DNA of 64,000 bases. It comes from Thereva unica. Lineage: Eukaryota; Arthropoda; Insecta; Diptera; Therevidae. The notes under the pieces were generated by a model, which saw only the letters and a list, made by a program, of their open reading frames with translations, searched no databases and was not told the DNA's origin. Of this stretch, positions 25,237 through 36,879 are shown one piece after another (positions within the stretch are counted from its first letter, which is position 1; the number at the start of each line of letters is the position of its first letter). The stretch spans positions 13,343,676 through 13,407,675 of the forward strand of contig OX465286.1 of the NCBI GenBank assembly GCA_949987705.1, read 5' to 3'. A program made the translations under genes and the position numbers.

Positions 25237-25872
25237 TATTTTTTGAAGGTTTTCGAAACGTTTTCTGAATATGTAAGGCAGATATCGCGCCACTTAATTT
25301 GAAATAAGGTTTGCCTACTAGGGCCATTATAAAAAACTGATAACGCATACCTCACTTCAGTATCGCTGGTTTTTTTTTTGAGTGGTAATTTGGGAAAACT
25401 CTTTCGGAATGCCCCTCATTTGCTACAGCATGAGATTCTCATTAAGGTGCCGCTCCTGGGGATAACGTAACGTATTTTTCGTAACAGAAATAACAGGCGT
25501 ATATCGCTCATATTTTCACGCTAGCGAAGTTTACTACATGATTTTTGAATGGAAACCTGGTTCCCGAAAAAGTGAAGGCTTGAGCGTAATTGATGGCTAA
25601 GAGATATATACATATATAAACAAGGGCGTCATAATAAATCGAGAACTTGGCCGATTTTCTAACACAAGCCCATTTAACTTTTTCCAACTGAACATCGATC
25701 TACCTATCAACCCTCTTCGAGGCTCGCATGAGAAAATGGGGCACCTAAATCTGTCACTAGCTGACGGCCTTTAAGTAAATTTTTTTTTTAAATTTATTGT
25801 ATTGTTAGTGTGCCGCCAAATTTTGAAATTGTTAAAAGTGTGCCGCAACAAAATGAAGGTTGAGAATCACTG

Positions 25873-27013
25873 GTATAGACGACTACTACTACTACTGAGT
25901 CCAAAAAAATTGTGATTTTTTTTTTATTTTTTTTTAATTTTAGCCAATACTCAGGCAGAAAAACAAAAAGAGATATTAATTTCTTATTTATATATAGGTT
26001 TCGTTTATTTTTTGTTTAAAATTCAGTCAGCAATTCAGTAATTTTTTTATAGGTAGTTATTTTGTTTATATTATTATTATTTTTTTTATTCTTCAAAATT
26101 TATGGTATAAGAATATTTCTAAAAAACGAAAAACAAAAAAAAAAACTTTCCGAGAGAAATGCCCTCTATAAATACTGTGAAACTAAAAAAGAAATCATAA
26201 AAATTAAAACTAAAAAAAAAACTAACATAATTCATAACCTTATATTATACATAATACTTATATAAATTATTATATTATATTAAAATGGCCATGAATTTTT
26301 TTCTTTTTTTTAAAAGAAAAATTAAATTGATTTAACTAAATTACAAAAAAAAAGAAATAAAATGTTAAAAAAAAGTAACACAATTAAATAAAAAGTAAAT
26401 ATATTTTTGCCTTTGCCAAGCAGAACCCACTACAACAAAGCACATTTAAATATAAATGACAAAAAAAAAAACAAAAACAAAGAATGAATAAAAAAATTAA
26501 AAAAAAAATTAATCTTACACTCATATAAATAAAAATATAAATATATATAAAAAACAAATTCTTGCTAATTCTGTATATTATGTAAAAAGGTTTAAAATAT
26601 ATTAGTTATATTTATTGCTAAAGATAAAAAAAAACAAAATTAACGAACAAAAATATCTTTTAAAAAACACACACAGACACACAAAACATATTATAGATAT
26701 ATTTAACAAATAAACCATACAAAAACAAAACTAATTAAAAAAAAAGGGTATATATTAATATTATATACATATAAATACTTAAATATAGTTTTTCGCATTA
26801 TAAATTAAAAACAAACAAAAAAAAAGAGGAAAAGAAATTGATAACAGTGGGTATTGCGGCATGGCATAGTAGAGGTATATTCCCAGGCTCAAGCGCTGCA
26901 ATACCTACTGATAACCAAAAAATAAAATTATAAAATAAAATTAAAAGTAAAAGCAGACCTAAACTATATGTATATATATATTTAAATGTATATACATATA
27001 CACATATATACAC
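25873..27013. other. A-rich UTR-like DNA
   Basis: A/T-rich with AAAAAC and TATATA runs and many AATAAA words. Short frames here are composition artefacts. The last 140 bp (26872-27010) are duplicated beyond the next element. Confidence 0.45.
26872..27010. repeat. Flank duplication, left copy (partner 28786-28920)
   Basis: CTCAAGCGCTGCAATACC through AAGCAGACCTAAACTATATG and a TATATA tail, repeated almost identically on the other side of the Tc1/mariner-like element. Confidence 0.9.
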
Positions 27014-27156
27014 TACCGTGCAAAAGTATAAGGAAATCATCGAAAAATCGATTTTTTAAATTTGTCATTGTTTTTTATTGTGTTCAATAGCATTATTTTA
27101 TGATTACATCTTGTATATAAACTAGAAAATAAACTATTTTCTAGTTTACATATATA

Positions 27157-27530
27157 CACTCTACCAAATCTGTGAAGCCTAGGCCGAACAAATGGTTCAA
27201 TGGGGAATGTATGAACGCAATCAAAGCTAAAGAAGCCGCATATAGAGCATACAGACGTTCGCCTAATGAGCCACTTCGTCGTGAGTACATCAAATTGAGA
27301 AACTCCTGTAACTCCATCATAAGGAAAGTCAAACCATCATTTGATGACAGATTGAGAAGTAAGATTCTTAACAGGCAGCAAAAACTTCTGGTCCTTGGTA
27401 ACTGCCATCAAGAAGAATTTTACTTCCTCCTCAACACCTCCTTTTATTCACAACAAGGAAGTGATAACAGAAAGCAAACCCAAGGCCGACCTATTAGCTT
27501 CTCTGTTCGCCGCAAATTCTTCTTTACCCG
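27157..27530 (+). pseudogene. LINE ORF2 fragment (segment between endonuclease and RT)
   Basis: The frame reads KWFNGECMNAIKAKEAAYRAY, then LRNSCNSIIRKVK and DRLRSKI. After a frameshift near 27385 it continues SLVTAIKKNFTSSSTPP and KPKADLLASLFAANSSLPD. This matches the pre-RT linker of jockey-like LINEs. It is truncated at both sides and ends where the hairpin begins. Confidence 0.75.
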
Positions 27531-27531
27531 A

Positions 27532-28041
27532 TCATGCGATTATCTGCAAAAAATGATATTATACTTTTCCTCGAACGAATTACCGTTCACGAGATATCGT
27601 CGTTTTAAGGATTTAAAATACTCATTTCTCCTCATCAGACGTTCAATATCTCCATATTTTGAACCTACATATCTTCCAAATGGATTCAATTAAGCTCCTG
27701 TACTTCAAATAAAAAAAATACACATTTATCTAAAAGAACCTAATTACGTTGCTCTACGATGATTAGTCTATGAGTTTAGATTTTTTTCTTTTCTTTCCAC
27801 CCTCTATATTAGTGGATAGTGGGGTAGCCCCTCTCTAGAACAATTTTTTCTCAAAATATATCCAGGAATCACTTGGAAATATTAGCCACGTAGTCCAACA
27901 GAGGATTTATTGAAGTCTGATGACTTATTCAAGTTACGAATTAGGGGATGAGTATTTGACATCTTTAAAACAGCGATATCTCATGAACGGCAACTCGTAC
28001 GAGAAAATGTGTAATATCATTTTTTGTAGATAATCGCATGA
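27532..28041. repeat. Foldback-like inverted repeat, ~98-bp arms
   Basis: Arms 27532-27629 and 27944-28041 are inverted copies (TCATGCGATTATCTGCAAAA at the left end, inverted at the right with few changes). They are separated by about 315 bp. The inner 30 bp of each arm are less well matched. Possibly a separate small element; no target duplication was identified. Confidence 0.75.
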
Positions 28042-28785
28042 TCTACAAACTTTGTACACACTACTTTAAGATAGGACTTGCCGTTTAAAAGATATTAGCA
28101 CAAAACGGAATTTTCAATTTTTAGGGGATTTTTTTTGGGGGTACCGTACAACCAATATTCCGAAACTTTTTTTTGACATATTCTACTCACTAAAAACTAT
28201 CAAGATTAGTGAGTTAACATTTCATTAGAGGTCTGTATTCGAATTTTGGACGACTGGACTACAATTTAATAAATGTTATTCAATATATAGTTAAAGATCC
28301 TTAATTCAGGTGGCCTTTACTTTGTTTAAATGCTGAATAATTATAAAACCATATCAGTTAACCGTAATAATTCACAACTGTTCGCTATTTTAAAGCTCCT
28401 TAAGGTTTTTAATAGCAAAATCATAATCTATACACTTATTGAAACCGATCTGATTAAAAGATTTAATAAAACTGTTTATGCCTAGTCTGTTGTAATGACA
28501 AGTTCCTCGAGATTTTTCTTTATAGCAAATTAATGTGCCAATATTCACAAAAAAAATATAAAACACCAAAAATCATTGGTGTACATTAAGTTCGATAGCT
28601 ATGCCAACGCCCATACAAAAATGGGCCATGTTCTTTAAGTGAATCATAACAAAAAATAGTCTATTTTCTCGTTTTTATACAAGATTTAATCATAAAATTC
28701 TGTTGAAAACAATAAAAAAACAATCACAAACTCGAAAAAATCAATTATTTCGATGAGATGTCCTTATACTTTTGCACGGTAGTAT

Positions 28786-28920
28786 ACATATATTCTCAGG
28801 CTCAAGCGCTGCAATACCTACTGATAACCAAAAAATAAATTTATAAAATAAAATTAAAAGTAAAAGCAGACCTAAACTATATGTATATATAATATATTTA
28901 AATGTATATACATATATACA
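28786..28920. repeat. Flank duplication, right copy
   Basis: Direct copy of 26872-27010 with a few substitutions and small indels in the TA tract. Confidence 0.9.
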
Positions 28921-30190
28921 TACATATGCTAATACTACATTATATATAAATATAAATTTAAAAATGAATAAAGAAAAAAAATGATAAAAAATGAACATAA
29001 ACTTGTATATATAGGTACATATAATTTTTTTTTTAAACATATAAGCAATTTATAGTTCTAAAAAAAAAAAAATAAATAAACTAAAAATAACAAATTAATG
29101 AGATTTTAAAAAAATTATTAAAAACAAAAAAAAAGTCAAAAACAAAAGTTAAACTTAGAATTAATGAAAAAAATTAAAATAAAAATAAAATCTACCTAAA
29201 AAATCCTTAGCTTTCCTATTTGACAAAAATAATTACAAAAATAAAAAAAAAAACAAAGTAAATATTAATAAAATACATAAAGAAAAATATAAAAACAAAA
29301 GAGAGAAATGATATTTGCATTATTAAAAAAAAAAGATACAAAGAAAAAAACTGTGACATATTAAAAAAAAATTATATTTGAAATCGTGAACAAAAAAAAA
29401 AAAAATAAAAACAAAACAAAAAACAAAACAAAGCATATCCTAAAAATAACGTAAAATAAAATAAAAAAAAAACAAAAACAAAAGAAAATAAATCTTACAT
29501 AAATATTTAATACTTTTAAAAATAAGCAGCAACAGCAAAAACAAACAAAATATATATATACAATACATATACCTATAAATTATTATTATTATGCTAGTTT
29601 TTGCATAAAAAGAGATAAACTTGTTATTTTAATTCATAGAAAGTTATTTACCGCTTTTCATATAGCAATATACCAGAAAAAGGAAAGTGCAAACAGTTAA
29701 AAAAAAAACAGATAAAACATTGTGGAACTCGTGTTATATAAGTAAAAAAGAAATGGTCTATTTTCACACACACACATATATATATACACAATAATATGCC
29801 ATACACAAATTAATACAACTTTTTTTTTTTATTATTATTATCATTATTATTATTATAGTTACAATTATTAATATAACAACCAGACTATTCGTTTCAAGCT
29901 CCCTTCCTGTATTGGTTTTTGGATAAATATTGGCATTGGCAACACTGCCACTATATGATAAAGAGTGTGGTTATTTTCTTTTATATTTTTTTCTTATTTA
30001 TTTTTTCTCTTTGGTAAATACTTTTATTATTTTTATGTTACTTTAGGTGTAGGAATGGCTCTAGTGCGACTGAAGGTTCAATAAGCGCTTTGGTGCGCCG
30101 CTTTGATACGTTGTGTGCACCTAAACTTGGGTGGTTGTGTAATCAGCTCCCATTTCTGTGGAGTTTAGAGAATTTATCAGTGCTCTAAAG
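28921..30190. other. A+T-rich DNA, no gene
   Basis: Long AAAAAC/AAAT tracts to 29.7 kb, short CACACA and TATTAT repeats near 29770 and 29830-29860, then mixed sequence. No frame, RNA gene or terminal repeat could be supported. Confidence 0.45.
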
Positions 30191-30199
30191 GAGTCTGAA

Positions 30200-31974
30200 C
30201 ATCTCTTTTAAGTGTGGTTATCTCCTAGAATTCTGGATATTTTCTACAAGTCTGAATGTCTCCTTTAAGTTTGAAGATCTCCTATTCATCTGGAGATCTC
30301 CTTTAAGTCTGGGGATCTCTTATAAGTCTGGAGATCTCCTTTAAGTCTGAAGACCTCTTTTAAGTGTGGATATCTCCTATATATCTGGAGATTTTCTACA
30401 AGTCTGAATGTCTCCTTTAAGTTTGCAGATCTCTTATAAGTTTGGAGATCTCCTATACATCTGGAGATCTCCTGGGGGCCTCGGTGGTCTAGAGGTAAGG
30501 CGCCTGACTACTATCCCAGAGGTCCCGGGTTCGAATCCCGGCCAGCCCCACGGTCCTTCGCCTTTTCCACTTTCCCACCCACATAACTTCCCTTCTTTCT
30601 TCTCCCCTCTTTACATTCCTGATTCCGGTCATAGCCTTCGCTAGTCTTTCCCCGCTCCACCAAGCGCATGTCATCGGTTGGCTGATGAGATTCAACTCGT
30701 TTCAGGAGGCATAACACTCCAGCGAGTTGTTTCTCAAATGCCCCGATGCCAGAGTCGCGAAATGGTTGGAAGTAGGTGGAATAAAAAAAAATATCGCGGC
30801 TAGGTTGTGGCAGCTCCTTCCTACTTCTCTGTCTCTTTCTACTCTCTATCTTCCGGCTAGAGCTGCTGTTCGACATTCTATACGAACAAAATAGATTGTC
30901 GAACAGTACAAAGGGGCTTTCCCTAAGCCTCTAGTCTATCACATATAAAAAAAGACTATAGATCTCTTATAAGTCTGGAGATCTCCTTTAAGTCTGAAGA
31001 CCTCTTTTAAGTGTGGATATCTTCTATATATCTGGAGATTTTCTACAAGTCTGAATGTCTCCTTTAAGTTTGCAGATCTCTTATAAGTTTGGAGATCTCC
31101 TATACATCTGGAGATCTCCTTTAAGTCTGGAGATCTCCTTCAAGTCTGGAGATCTCTTATAAGTCTGGAGATCTCCTTTAAGTATGAACATCTTAAGTGT
31201 GGATATCTCCTATATATCTGCAGATTTTCTACAAGTCTGAATATCTCCTTTAAGTTTGCAGATCTCCTATACATATGGAGATCTCCTTCAAGTCTAGAAA
31301 TCTCCTTCAAGTGTGGAGATCTCTTATAAGTCTGGAGATCTCCTTTAAGTCTAAAGATCTTAAGTGTGGATATCTCCTATATATCTGGAGATTTTCTAGA
31401 AGTCTGAATGTCTCCATTAAGTTTGCAGATCTCTTTTAAGTTTGGAGATCTCCTTTAAGTCTGAAGACCTCTTTTAAGTGTGGATATCTTCTATATATCT
31501 GGAGATTTTCTACAAGTCTGAATGTCTCCTTTAAGTTTGCAGATCTCTTATAAGTTTGGAGATCTCCTATACATCTGGAGATCTCCTTTAAGTCTGGAGA
31601 TCTCCTTCAAGTCTGGAGATCTCTTATAAGTCTGGAGATCTCCTTTAAGTATGAACATCTTAAGTGTGGATATCTCCTATATATCTGGAGATTTTCTACA
31701 AGTCTGAATGTCTCCTTTAAGTTTGCAGATCTCCTATACATATGGAGATCTCCTTCAAGTCTGGAAATCTCCTTCAAGTCTGGAGATCTCTTATAAGTCT
31801 GGAGATCTCCTTTAAGTCTAAAGATCTTAAGTGTGGATATCTCCTATATATCCGGAGATTTTCTACAAGTCTGAATGTCTCCATTAAGTTTGCAGATCTC
31901 TTTTAAGTTTGCAGATCTCCTTTAAGTCTGGAGATCTCCTTCAAGGAGATCTTCTTTAAGCTTAGAGATCTCCT
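30200..31974. repeat. Short-unit satellite built on GGAGATCTCC
   Basis: Units of about 19-21 bp such as CTGGAGATCTCCTTTAAGT and CTGGAGATCTCTTATAAGT repeat with variants; many contain the 10-bp palindrome GGAGATCTCC. A longer, irregular super-repeat is marked by CTACAAGTCTGAATGTCTCC near 30394, 31032, 31230, 31510 and 31698, with related variants near 31392 and 31864; intervals run from about 120 to 200 bp. A SINE (30474-30953) interrupts it. Confidence 0.9.
30474..30953 (+). mobile_element. tRNA-derived SINE inserted in the GGAGATCTCC satellite
   Basis: The head (30474-30550) resembles a tRNA: an A box-like TGGTCTAGAGG, a B box GGTTCGAATCC, and the pairing of GGTCCCGGG with CCCGGCC. An unrelated body of about 400 bp follows (CCTTTTCCACTTTCCCACCC, ATTCAACTCGTTTCAGGAGG) with an ATATAAAAAAA end. 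The anticodon stem is imperfect, so this is a SINE head and not a working tRNA gene. The internal A and B boxes would drive RNA polymerase III. Confidence 0.85.
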
Positions 31975-32396
31975 ATTTTTTTTATGTGAAAGACTAGAGG
32001 CTCAAGAAAAGCCCTTTATACTGGCGACAATCTATTTTCTTCATATAGAGTGCAATGTCGAACAGCAGCTCTAGTCGGGAAGGAAGGAGCTGTCACGCGA
32101 TATTTTTATTCCACCTACTCCCAACCATTACTATCGCGACTGTGACATCAGGGCATCGAAAAACAACTCACTGGAGTGTTATGCCTCCTGAAGCGAGTTG
32201 AATCTCATCAACCACCCGATGACATGCGCTTTGGTGGAGCGGGGACGGGCTAAAGAAGGCTATGATAGGAGGAATCAGGAATGTAAAGAGGAAAGAAGAA
32301 AGAACAGAAATTATGTAGGTGGAGCTGCCGGTATTCGAACCCAGGACCTCTGGGATGGTAGCCAGCGGTTTTACTCCCTAGACTACCGAGGCCCCC
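31975..32396 (-). mobile_element. tRNA-derived SINE, opposite orientation
   Basis: Reverse-complement relative of 30474-30953: its A-tail appears as TTTTTTTTTATGTG at the left, and its tRNA-like head (GGTATTCGAACCCAGG inverse B box; CTAGACTACCGAGGCC inverse A box) lies at 32330-32396. It differs by many substitutions and small deletions, so the two copies are independent insertions. It sits at the right edge of the satellite. Confidence 0.85.
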
Positions 32397-32750
32397 TATA
32401 AGCTGGTATTGTAGAGACTGTATATTCGGATAGAAAATCCAAGATGTTTCTATGAGCTAGAGCCCGTTCAAGCCCCGCATTCCTGCAGTCTAAGGGCACT
32501 GCACAAGAGCAAGTGTTAAATGAGAAGTTTGGGAAGGGAAAGATGCCAGAGCACATCAAAGGCATGTTCTCAAAGTCTCAGTTGTCCTATTGCTGCCATC
32601 CTCTGGACCCATCCCAAAATATATTACATTATAGATTCTGCTCAGGATTGGCCAATCACACGAACAAACATTATGTGAGAATTGGACGGCTGTGTACATT
32701 CACAGAACCAGCTTTGGGGTTTTTAAAACAAGAGGATGGTGAGAATCTTG
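32397..32750. other. No gene recognised
   Basis: A 99-codon plus-strand frame (32513-32812) runs into the inverted-repeat element and has no recognised domain. Mixed composition. Confidence 0.35.
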
Positions 32751-33399
32751 CCCCTGTGCTGAAAGTCGTATTTGCTGTCATAAGAAGTGAAGCTAATACA
32801 GCGGTGTGCTGATAGTCGATTCTTGTCATGTAAAATCTGCTGACATAAACGACAGCTTATTTGGTGTGCTGACAATCGTTTTTATGGTAGTTTTGTTGTC
32901 ACTTTTGGTCGGGCTGTTTGCGTTAGTGACAAAGTAGGAAAATTTGAAAGAAAACACACATTTGTTATTTTAGAGTGTTGCTAAAGGGCAGAGATAAGCT
33001 GACAAATTACACAAATCTTTGGGAAGAAATAATAACATAAAATTTTTAATTCTTCGTGTTTGTTATCTTCATCTTCCGAGGTACTAAACCACAACTCAGA
33101 CGAATTTAACATCTTTAATCTCAAATTGTTTATAATTTATTAAAATTTTCGCGAAACATAAACTTAAAAATGTTTCTTCTTCAAACTAAAAATGCTTATT
33201 CCTCACTAAACACAAAAACTTAGCACATCCACTCTCTGACCCCTGCGCTGGCAGTCGTAATTTTACTGAAACGACAATTTCTTCAACTCAAACGACTTGT
33301 CACGCCACCCGACTCTTAGCATACCAACTAAAAAACGAGACGACAACGACATATACTTGTACATGCGACTGTCATATGACATGACTTTCAGCACAGGGG
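32751..33399. mobile_element. Inverted-repeat DNA element, ~650 bp
   Basis: It starts CCCCTGTGCTGAAAGTC and ends GACTTTCAGCACAGGGG, a perfect 17-bp inversion. Internal GTGCTGA(C/A)A(A/G)TCG words recur near the ends. No transposase and no obvious target duplication. Confidence 0.75.
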
Positions 33400-33429
33400 C
33401 CTCTATCATCAGTAGAGCAGCAGAAATAT

Positions 33430-33800
33430 ATTTGCTTATGGCATCGTGGCTGTGCTGATTTTTTGGATGGATGCGGGAAGTCTATTCCAAAGTCTAATCG
33501 CATGCCCAAAAAAGGAACGACTACCAACCAAGGAACGATGAAAAGGGATAAGCAGCTTGAAAGACCTCAAGGACTGCATGGGGATAAGGAATTCAGAGAG
33601 GTAACAAGGACGCTTAGAATAAAATATTTTATGTAGGAGAGTTAGTGCCATGACATTGAGAAAATGAAAGAGCCCACATCCCAGTAGTGAATTTTGCACG
33701 TCCGACACATGATCAGATCAACGGAGGTGAAAAACAAATCTCAGACAATCATTGAATGCGACCCTGAGTCGTTGATGACAGGAAGAATCAAGAGACATAT
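33430..33800 (-). pseudogene. LINE ORF2 C-terminal fragment
   Basis: The minus-strand frame reads RLRVAFNDCLRFVFHLR, one stop, then DHVSDVQNSLLGC, KRPCYLSEFLIPM and RSFFGHAIRLWNRLPASIQ. This is the conserved C-terminal domain of jockey-superfamily LINEs. It is followed immediately upstream (higher coordinates) by the RTE-like element's tail. Confidence 0.7.
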
Positions 33801-33810
33801 AAACGGGAGC

Positions 33811-36640
33811 TTCTTCTTCTTATTCTTTAAACTCCTTTAATCCCTCATGGGAAACAGTTGCCCTCCAGCGGACTCTGTTTTGCGCGACAGCTCTTAGCTC
33901 CGACCAGGATCTCCCAGTTGTTGCGGCTTCTTCTAGTAGGGTTCTCCTCCACGTTGTTCTAGGTCTTCCTACTCCACAGGAACCTTGCGGATTCCAGTCA
34001 AGGGCCTGTTCGGCTAGATTTTCGTTTTCGCGTCGCAAGGTGTGGCCAACCCAATTCCATTTCCTTCGCCTGATTTGGTCGTCTATCCTTTCTTGGCCGG
34101 CACGGCGCCATACCATAGTTCTTCATTTGAAATTCTATCTTGCCAGCGGATTTTTAGGATACGACGAAGGCATCTGTTGATGAAGACTTGTAGGCGCCCT
34201 GTGATGAATTGGGTGACTTTCCATGTTTCGCAACCGTACAAAAGAACTGCCTTAACGTTGGAGTTGAACAGCCGCAATTTGGTAGGCCAGCAAACAGATA
34301 TCATCGGCGTAGTCGGGATCCTTAAGGCGATCTAGCAAACCCCATTGTATGCCGCCTGTTCTATTATCTAGAGCGCCGACAAGGATGTCATTTATTACTA
34401 TAAGGAATAGTAATGGGCAAAGTAGGCATCCTTTTCGTACTCCTGAGCTCACCGGAAAGCTGTCGGGTAATTTTCCATTATGGAGAGCTCTGCATTTGGA
34501 ATTGTTGTATAGGGCTTTTATCAATTCTATTATTTTATCAGGCAGTCGACGTCGCCGTAGTGCCTGCCATATAAAGCTCCTATTGACCGAGTCGAACGCT
34601 TTCTCATAATCTACGAAAGCAAGGTAAAGGGGGGATCGGAATTCAGTAGACTGCTGAACTATTATTCTCAAGGTGTTAATATGATCAATACAGGAGCGGC
34701 CCTTCCTGAATCCGGCCTGCTGCCTCCTAAGCGTTCGGTCAACTGCCTCACTTATCCTAGATAGTAATATATGGGACAGATACCTCTCCAGTTGTCGCAT
34801 ATTGTTAGGTCCCCCTTTTTTGGTATTTTGACTATGATACCTTCCGTCCAATCCTCCGGAAAGGTACAGGTGTTCCATGCTATTTCCAGGATTGGCTGTA
34901 GCACACCTGCTATGAGGCTTGAATCGGCTTTCAACAATTCTGGCGGGATGTCATCTTTTCCAGCTGCTTTACCATTGGCCGTCGCATGAATTACGGTTGC
35001 TATTTCCGCCTTGGATGGGGCCCGGGTGGTGATTCTAATTGGCTGTGCATTGTTGCTGTTTTCCTGAGGTTCCTGTGTAAGTGTACCATTCAGGGCGGCG
35101 AATAAATAATCTCTTTATCTTTGGAGTTGCTCCTCGTCGCTGCACAGCAGCCTTCCATCCGCACTCTTAACGGCATGCTTTTTATTAGAGTGCTTTCCCG
35201 AGAGCTGTTTAGTGATTTGGTACAGCACCTTACTGTTTCCTGTGTTTGCCACGTTTTCCGCTTTATCTACTGCCTTTTATCACGCCGAACACTTCTCTTA
35301 ACCTCCCGATGTAGTTGGGAGTATTCCCGTTCCAGTTGGTAACGTCTTTCCGGGTCGCTTGTAGAGTTTACGTTATTTTTGAGGGCCCTCCTGCGTTCTA
35401 TTTTTGCCAGGTTGTGTCCGAGATCCACTGTTGCTGGTTTCTTTGGCCATAATCGATGCGTTTCCGCAGCCGTCAATATAGCGCCCTTGGTCGTACTTCA
35501 CAGCTCTTCAATATTTGTGTCGTCGGAAACGTTGTGCTGGTTCAATATTTGTTGTAGGTTTCCAGCAAATTCCCGCTTTTTAACGCTCTCCCGCAGAAGA
35601 TCTACGTTGAATCGTCTACGGTTTATAGCATCGCGTTGCACGTTTCTGGTTGCGGCGATTTTAAGGCGAATAGTTGCTACTACCAAATGGTGGTCGCTTC
35701 CAGTGTCTGCTCCCCTGAAACCCCTGACATCCTCACGGATAGTTCTCCATCTGCGGCTGACGGCCACATGATCTATCTCATTCCTCGTTCTACCATCGGG
35801 CGATACTAAGGTCTCTTTGTGTATCTTCTTGTGACAAAAGTAAGTTCCATCTACCATGAGTTGGTGGGAACTACAGAATTCAACGAAAGGCTCACCATTG
35901 TTATTGGTAACTTGGCTTAGGCCTTGATTTCAAATTGTTTGTTCAAGGCCGGTGTTGTCACGGCCGATCTGTGCGTTTAAGTCACATTATCATTAATACC
36001 ATTAATATAATGATGTCTCCCCTTGGAATAGAGCGAGAAACCTCATTCAGCCGCAAATAGAACTCGTCTTTGATGTCATCTTCAGCGTCTTCAGTTGGAG
36101 CATAGTATTGGACTACCGTAGTACTTCTTAGTCTAGTACGCAGGCGCACGGTAATAATCCTCTCAGAAACTGGTGACCAGCTAATGAGGCTGGACCTGGC
36201 TTCTTTGGTGAGTATTACGCCAACGCCACTCCTACGGCTTTCAGTTTCGTTTCTACCAGAATATAAGAAGGACTCACCGTTTGGGCAGATATGTTCACCC
36301 GCGCATCGGGCCATCTGGTCTCGCTAAGTCCCATGATGTTGATTTTATATCGATTCATCTCGTTGAGGACTTCATCCAGCCGTCCCTCAGCCAGCAGGGT
36401 TCTCACATACCATGATCCGATTCGTGTCCTTGTTCGAAAAGCAAAGGTCGTCGTCGTGTTGTCCGTCCGGTTCCGAGGCATTGTTTGCCGATTCGTAGCA
36501 ATGGTGTTTTTTATGGGAGCGGTTTGCTAACCCTCAGCCCAACCGACTTAAAAGCTCTGTTTTGTGGCGCAGAGAGCTCGCCATTCCCCATCTCACGTTA
36601 GCTCCTTCCGAAGAAGTACCTCGCTCTGCTAGGTGTTCGT
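33811..36640 (-). pseudogene. RTE-like non-LTR retrotransposon, nearly full length but broken
   Basis: In transcript order (right to left): an apurinic-type endonuclease starting near 36481 (TRIGSWYVRTLLAEGRLDEV, GLSETRW), RSGVGVILTKEARS, VVQYYAPTEDAEDD, and TGSDHHLVVATIRLK. A linker follows, then reverse transcriptase: GIIVKIPKKGDLTICDNWRG, AGFRKGRSCID, FVDYEKAFDSV, SSGVRKGCLL and DYADDICLLA. The last motif is fused almost directly to TKLRLFNSNVKAVLLYGCETW, so about a hundred residues of thumb are deleted. The C-terminal region has CLRRILKIRWQDRISNEELW, RRRKWNWVGHTLRR and VRWRATVSHEGLKE. The tail is (AAG)n-like. Frame breaks occur near 36230, 35980-35860, 34878 and 34300. Endonuclease wording resembles the BovB/RTE (CFDP2-type) group. 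Confidence 0.88.
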
Positions 36641-36825
36641 CTGCAGTGACTTTTCTCGAGTTTTGACAGAAGTGACAAATCGGGTGCCACCACTTTCCGA
36701 GGTTTTTGTTAGCCGTTCGTTAGTGTATATAAATAGCCTAAAACATGCCCGCAAAAATACTGAATCTTCCAGTGAAAGTCCCATCCCAATCGGATTAGCC
36801 GTTTCCGAGATTAGCCCGAACAAAC
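36641..36825. other. No gene; sequence before a microsatellite
   Basis: Unique-looking DNA with CGGATTAGCCGTTTCCGAGA just before the ACAGACAT run. Such a run after a conserved block resembles the tail of a mobile element, but no family could be assigned. Confidence 0.35.
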
Positions 36826-36879
36826 AGACAGACATACAGACATACAGACATACAGACATTCAGACATACAGACAGACAA
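36826..36879. repeat. (ACAGACAT)n microsatellite
   Basis: About seven imperfect units of ACAGACAT/ACAGACAG. Confidence 0.9.

Larger units (their letters stand above)
23885..25872. mobile_element. hAT-type element with near-perfect 8-bp TSD
   Basis: It begins CAGTGATTCTGAACC and ends GGTTGAGAATCACTG. GTGCCGC words sit inside both ends (GTGTGCCGCCAAATT at 23928 and 25810). The flanks are GTCTAGAC (23877-23884) and GTATAGAC (25873-25880), 7 of 8 identical. It carries a LINE fragment and a small inverted-repeat element instead of a transposase. Confidence 0.85.
27016..28779. mobile_element. Tc1/mariner-like element with ~130-bp inverted ends
   Basis: It begins CCGTGCAAAAGTATAAGG and ends with the exact inverse. 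TA flanks both sides (27014-27015, 28780-28781). Imperfect inverted similarity continues for about 130 bp (for example TTTTATGATTA...ATCTTGTAT). No transposase is left; the inside holds a LINE fragment and a long hairpin. Confidence 0.8.

Noticed and set aside
30474..30550. Functional tRNA gene
   Set aside because: The A and B boxes are good, but the anticodon stem pairs poorly, an inverted relative with the same 400-bp body occurs at 31975-32396, and the head is followed directly by a SINE body.
32513..32812. 99-codon gene
   Set aside because: It runs into the terminal repeat of the 32751-33399 element; no domain.
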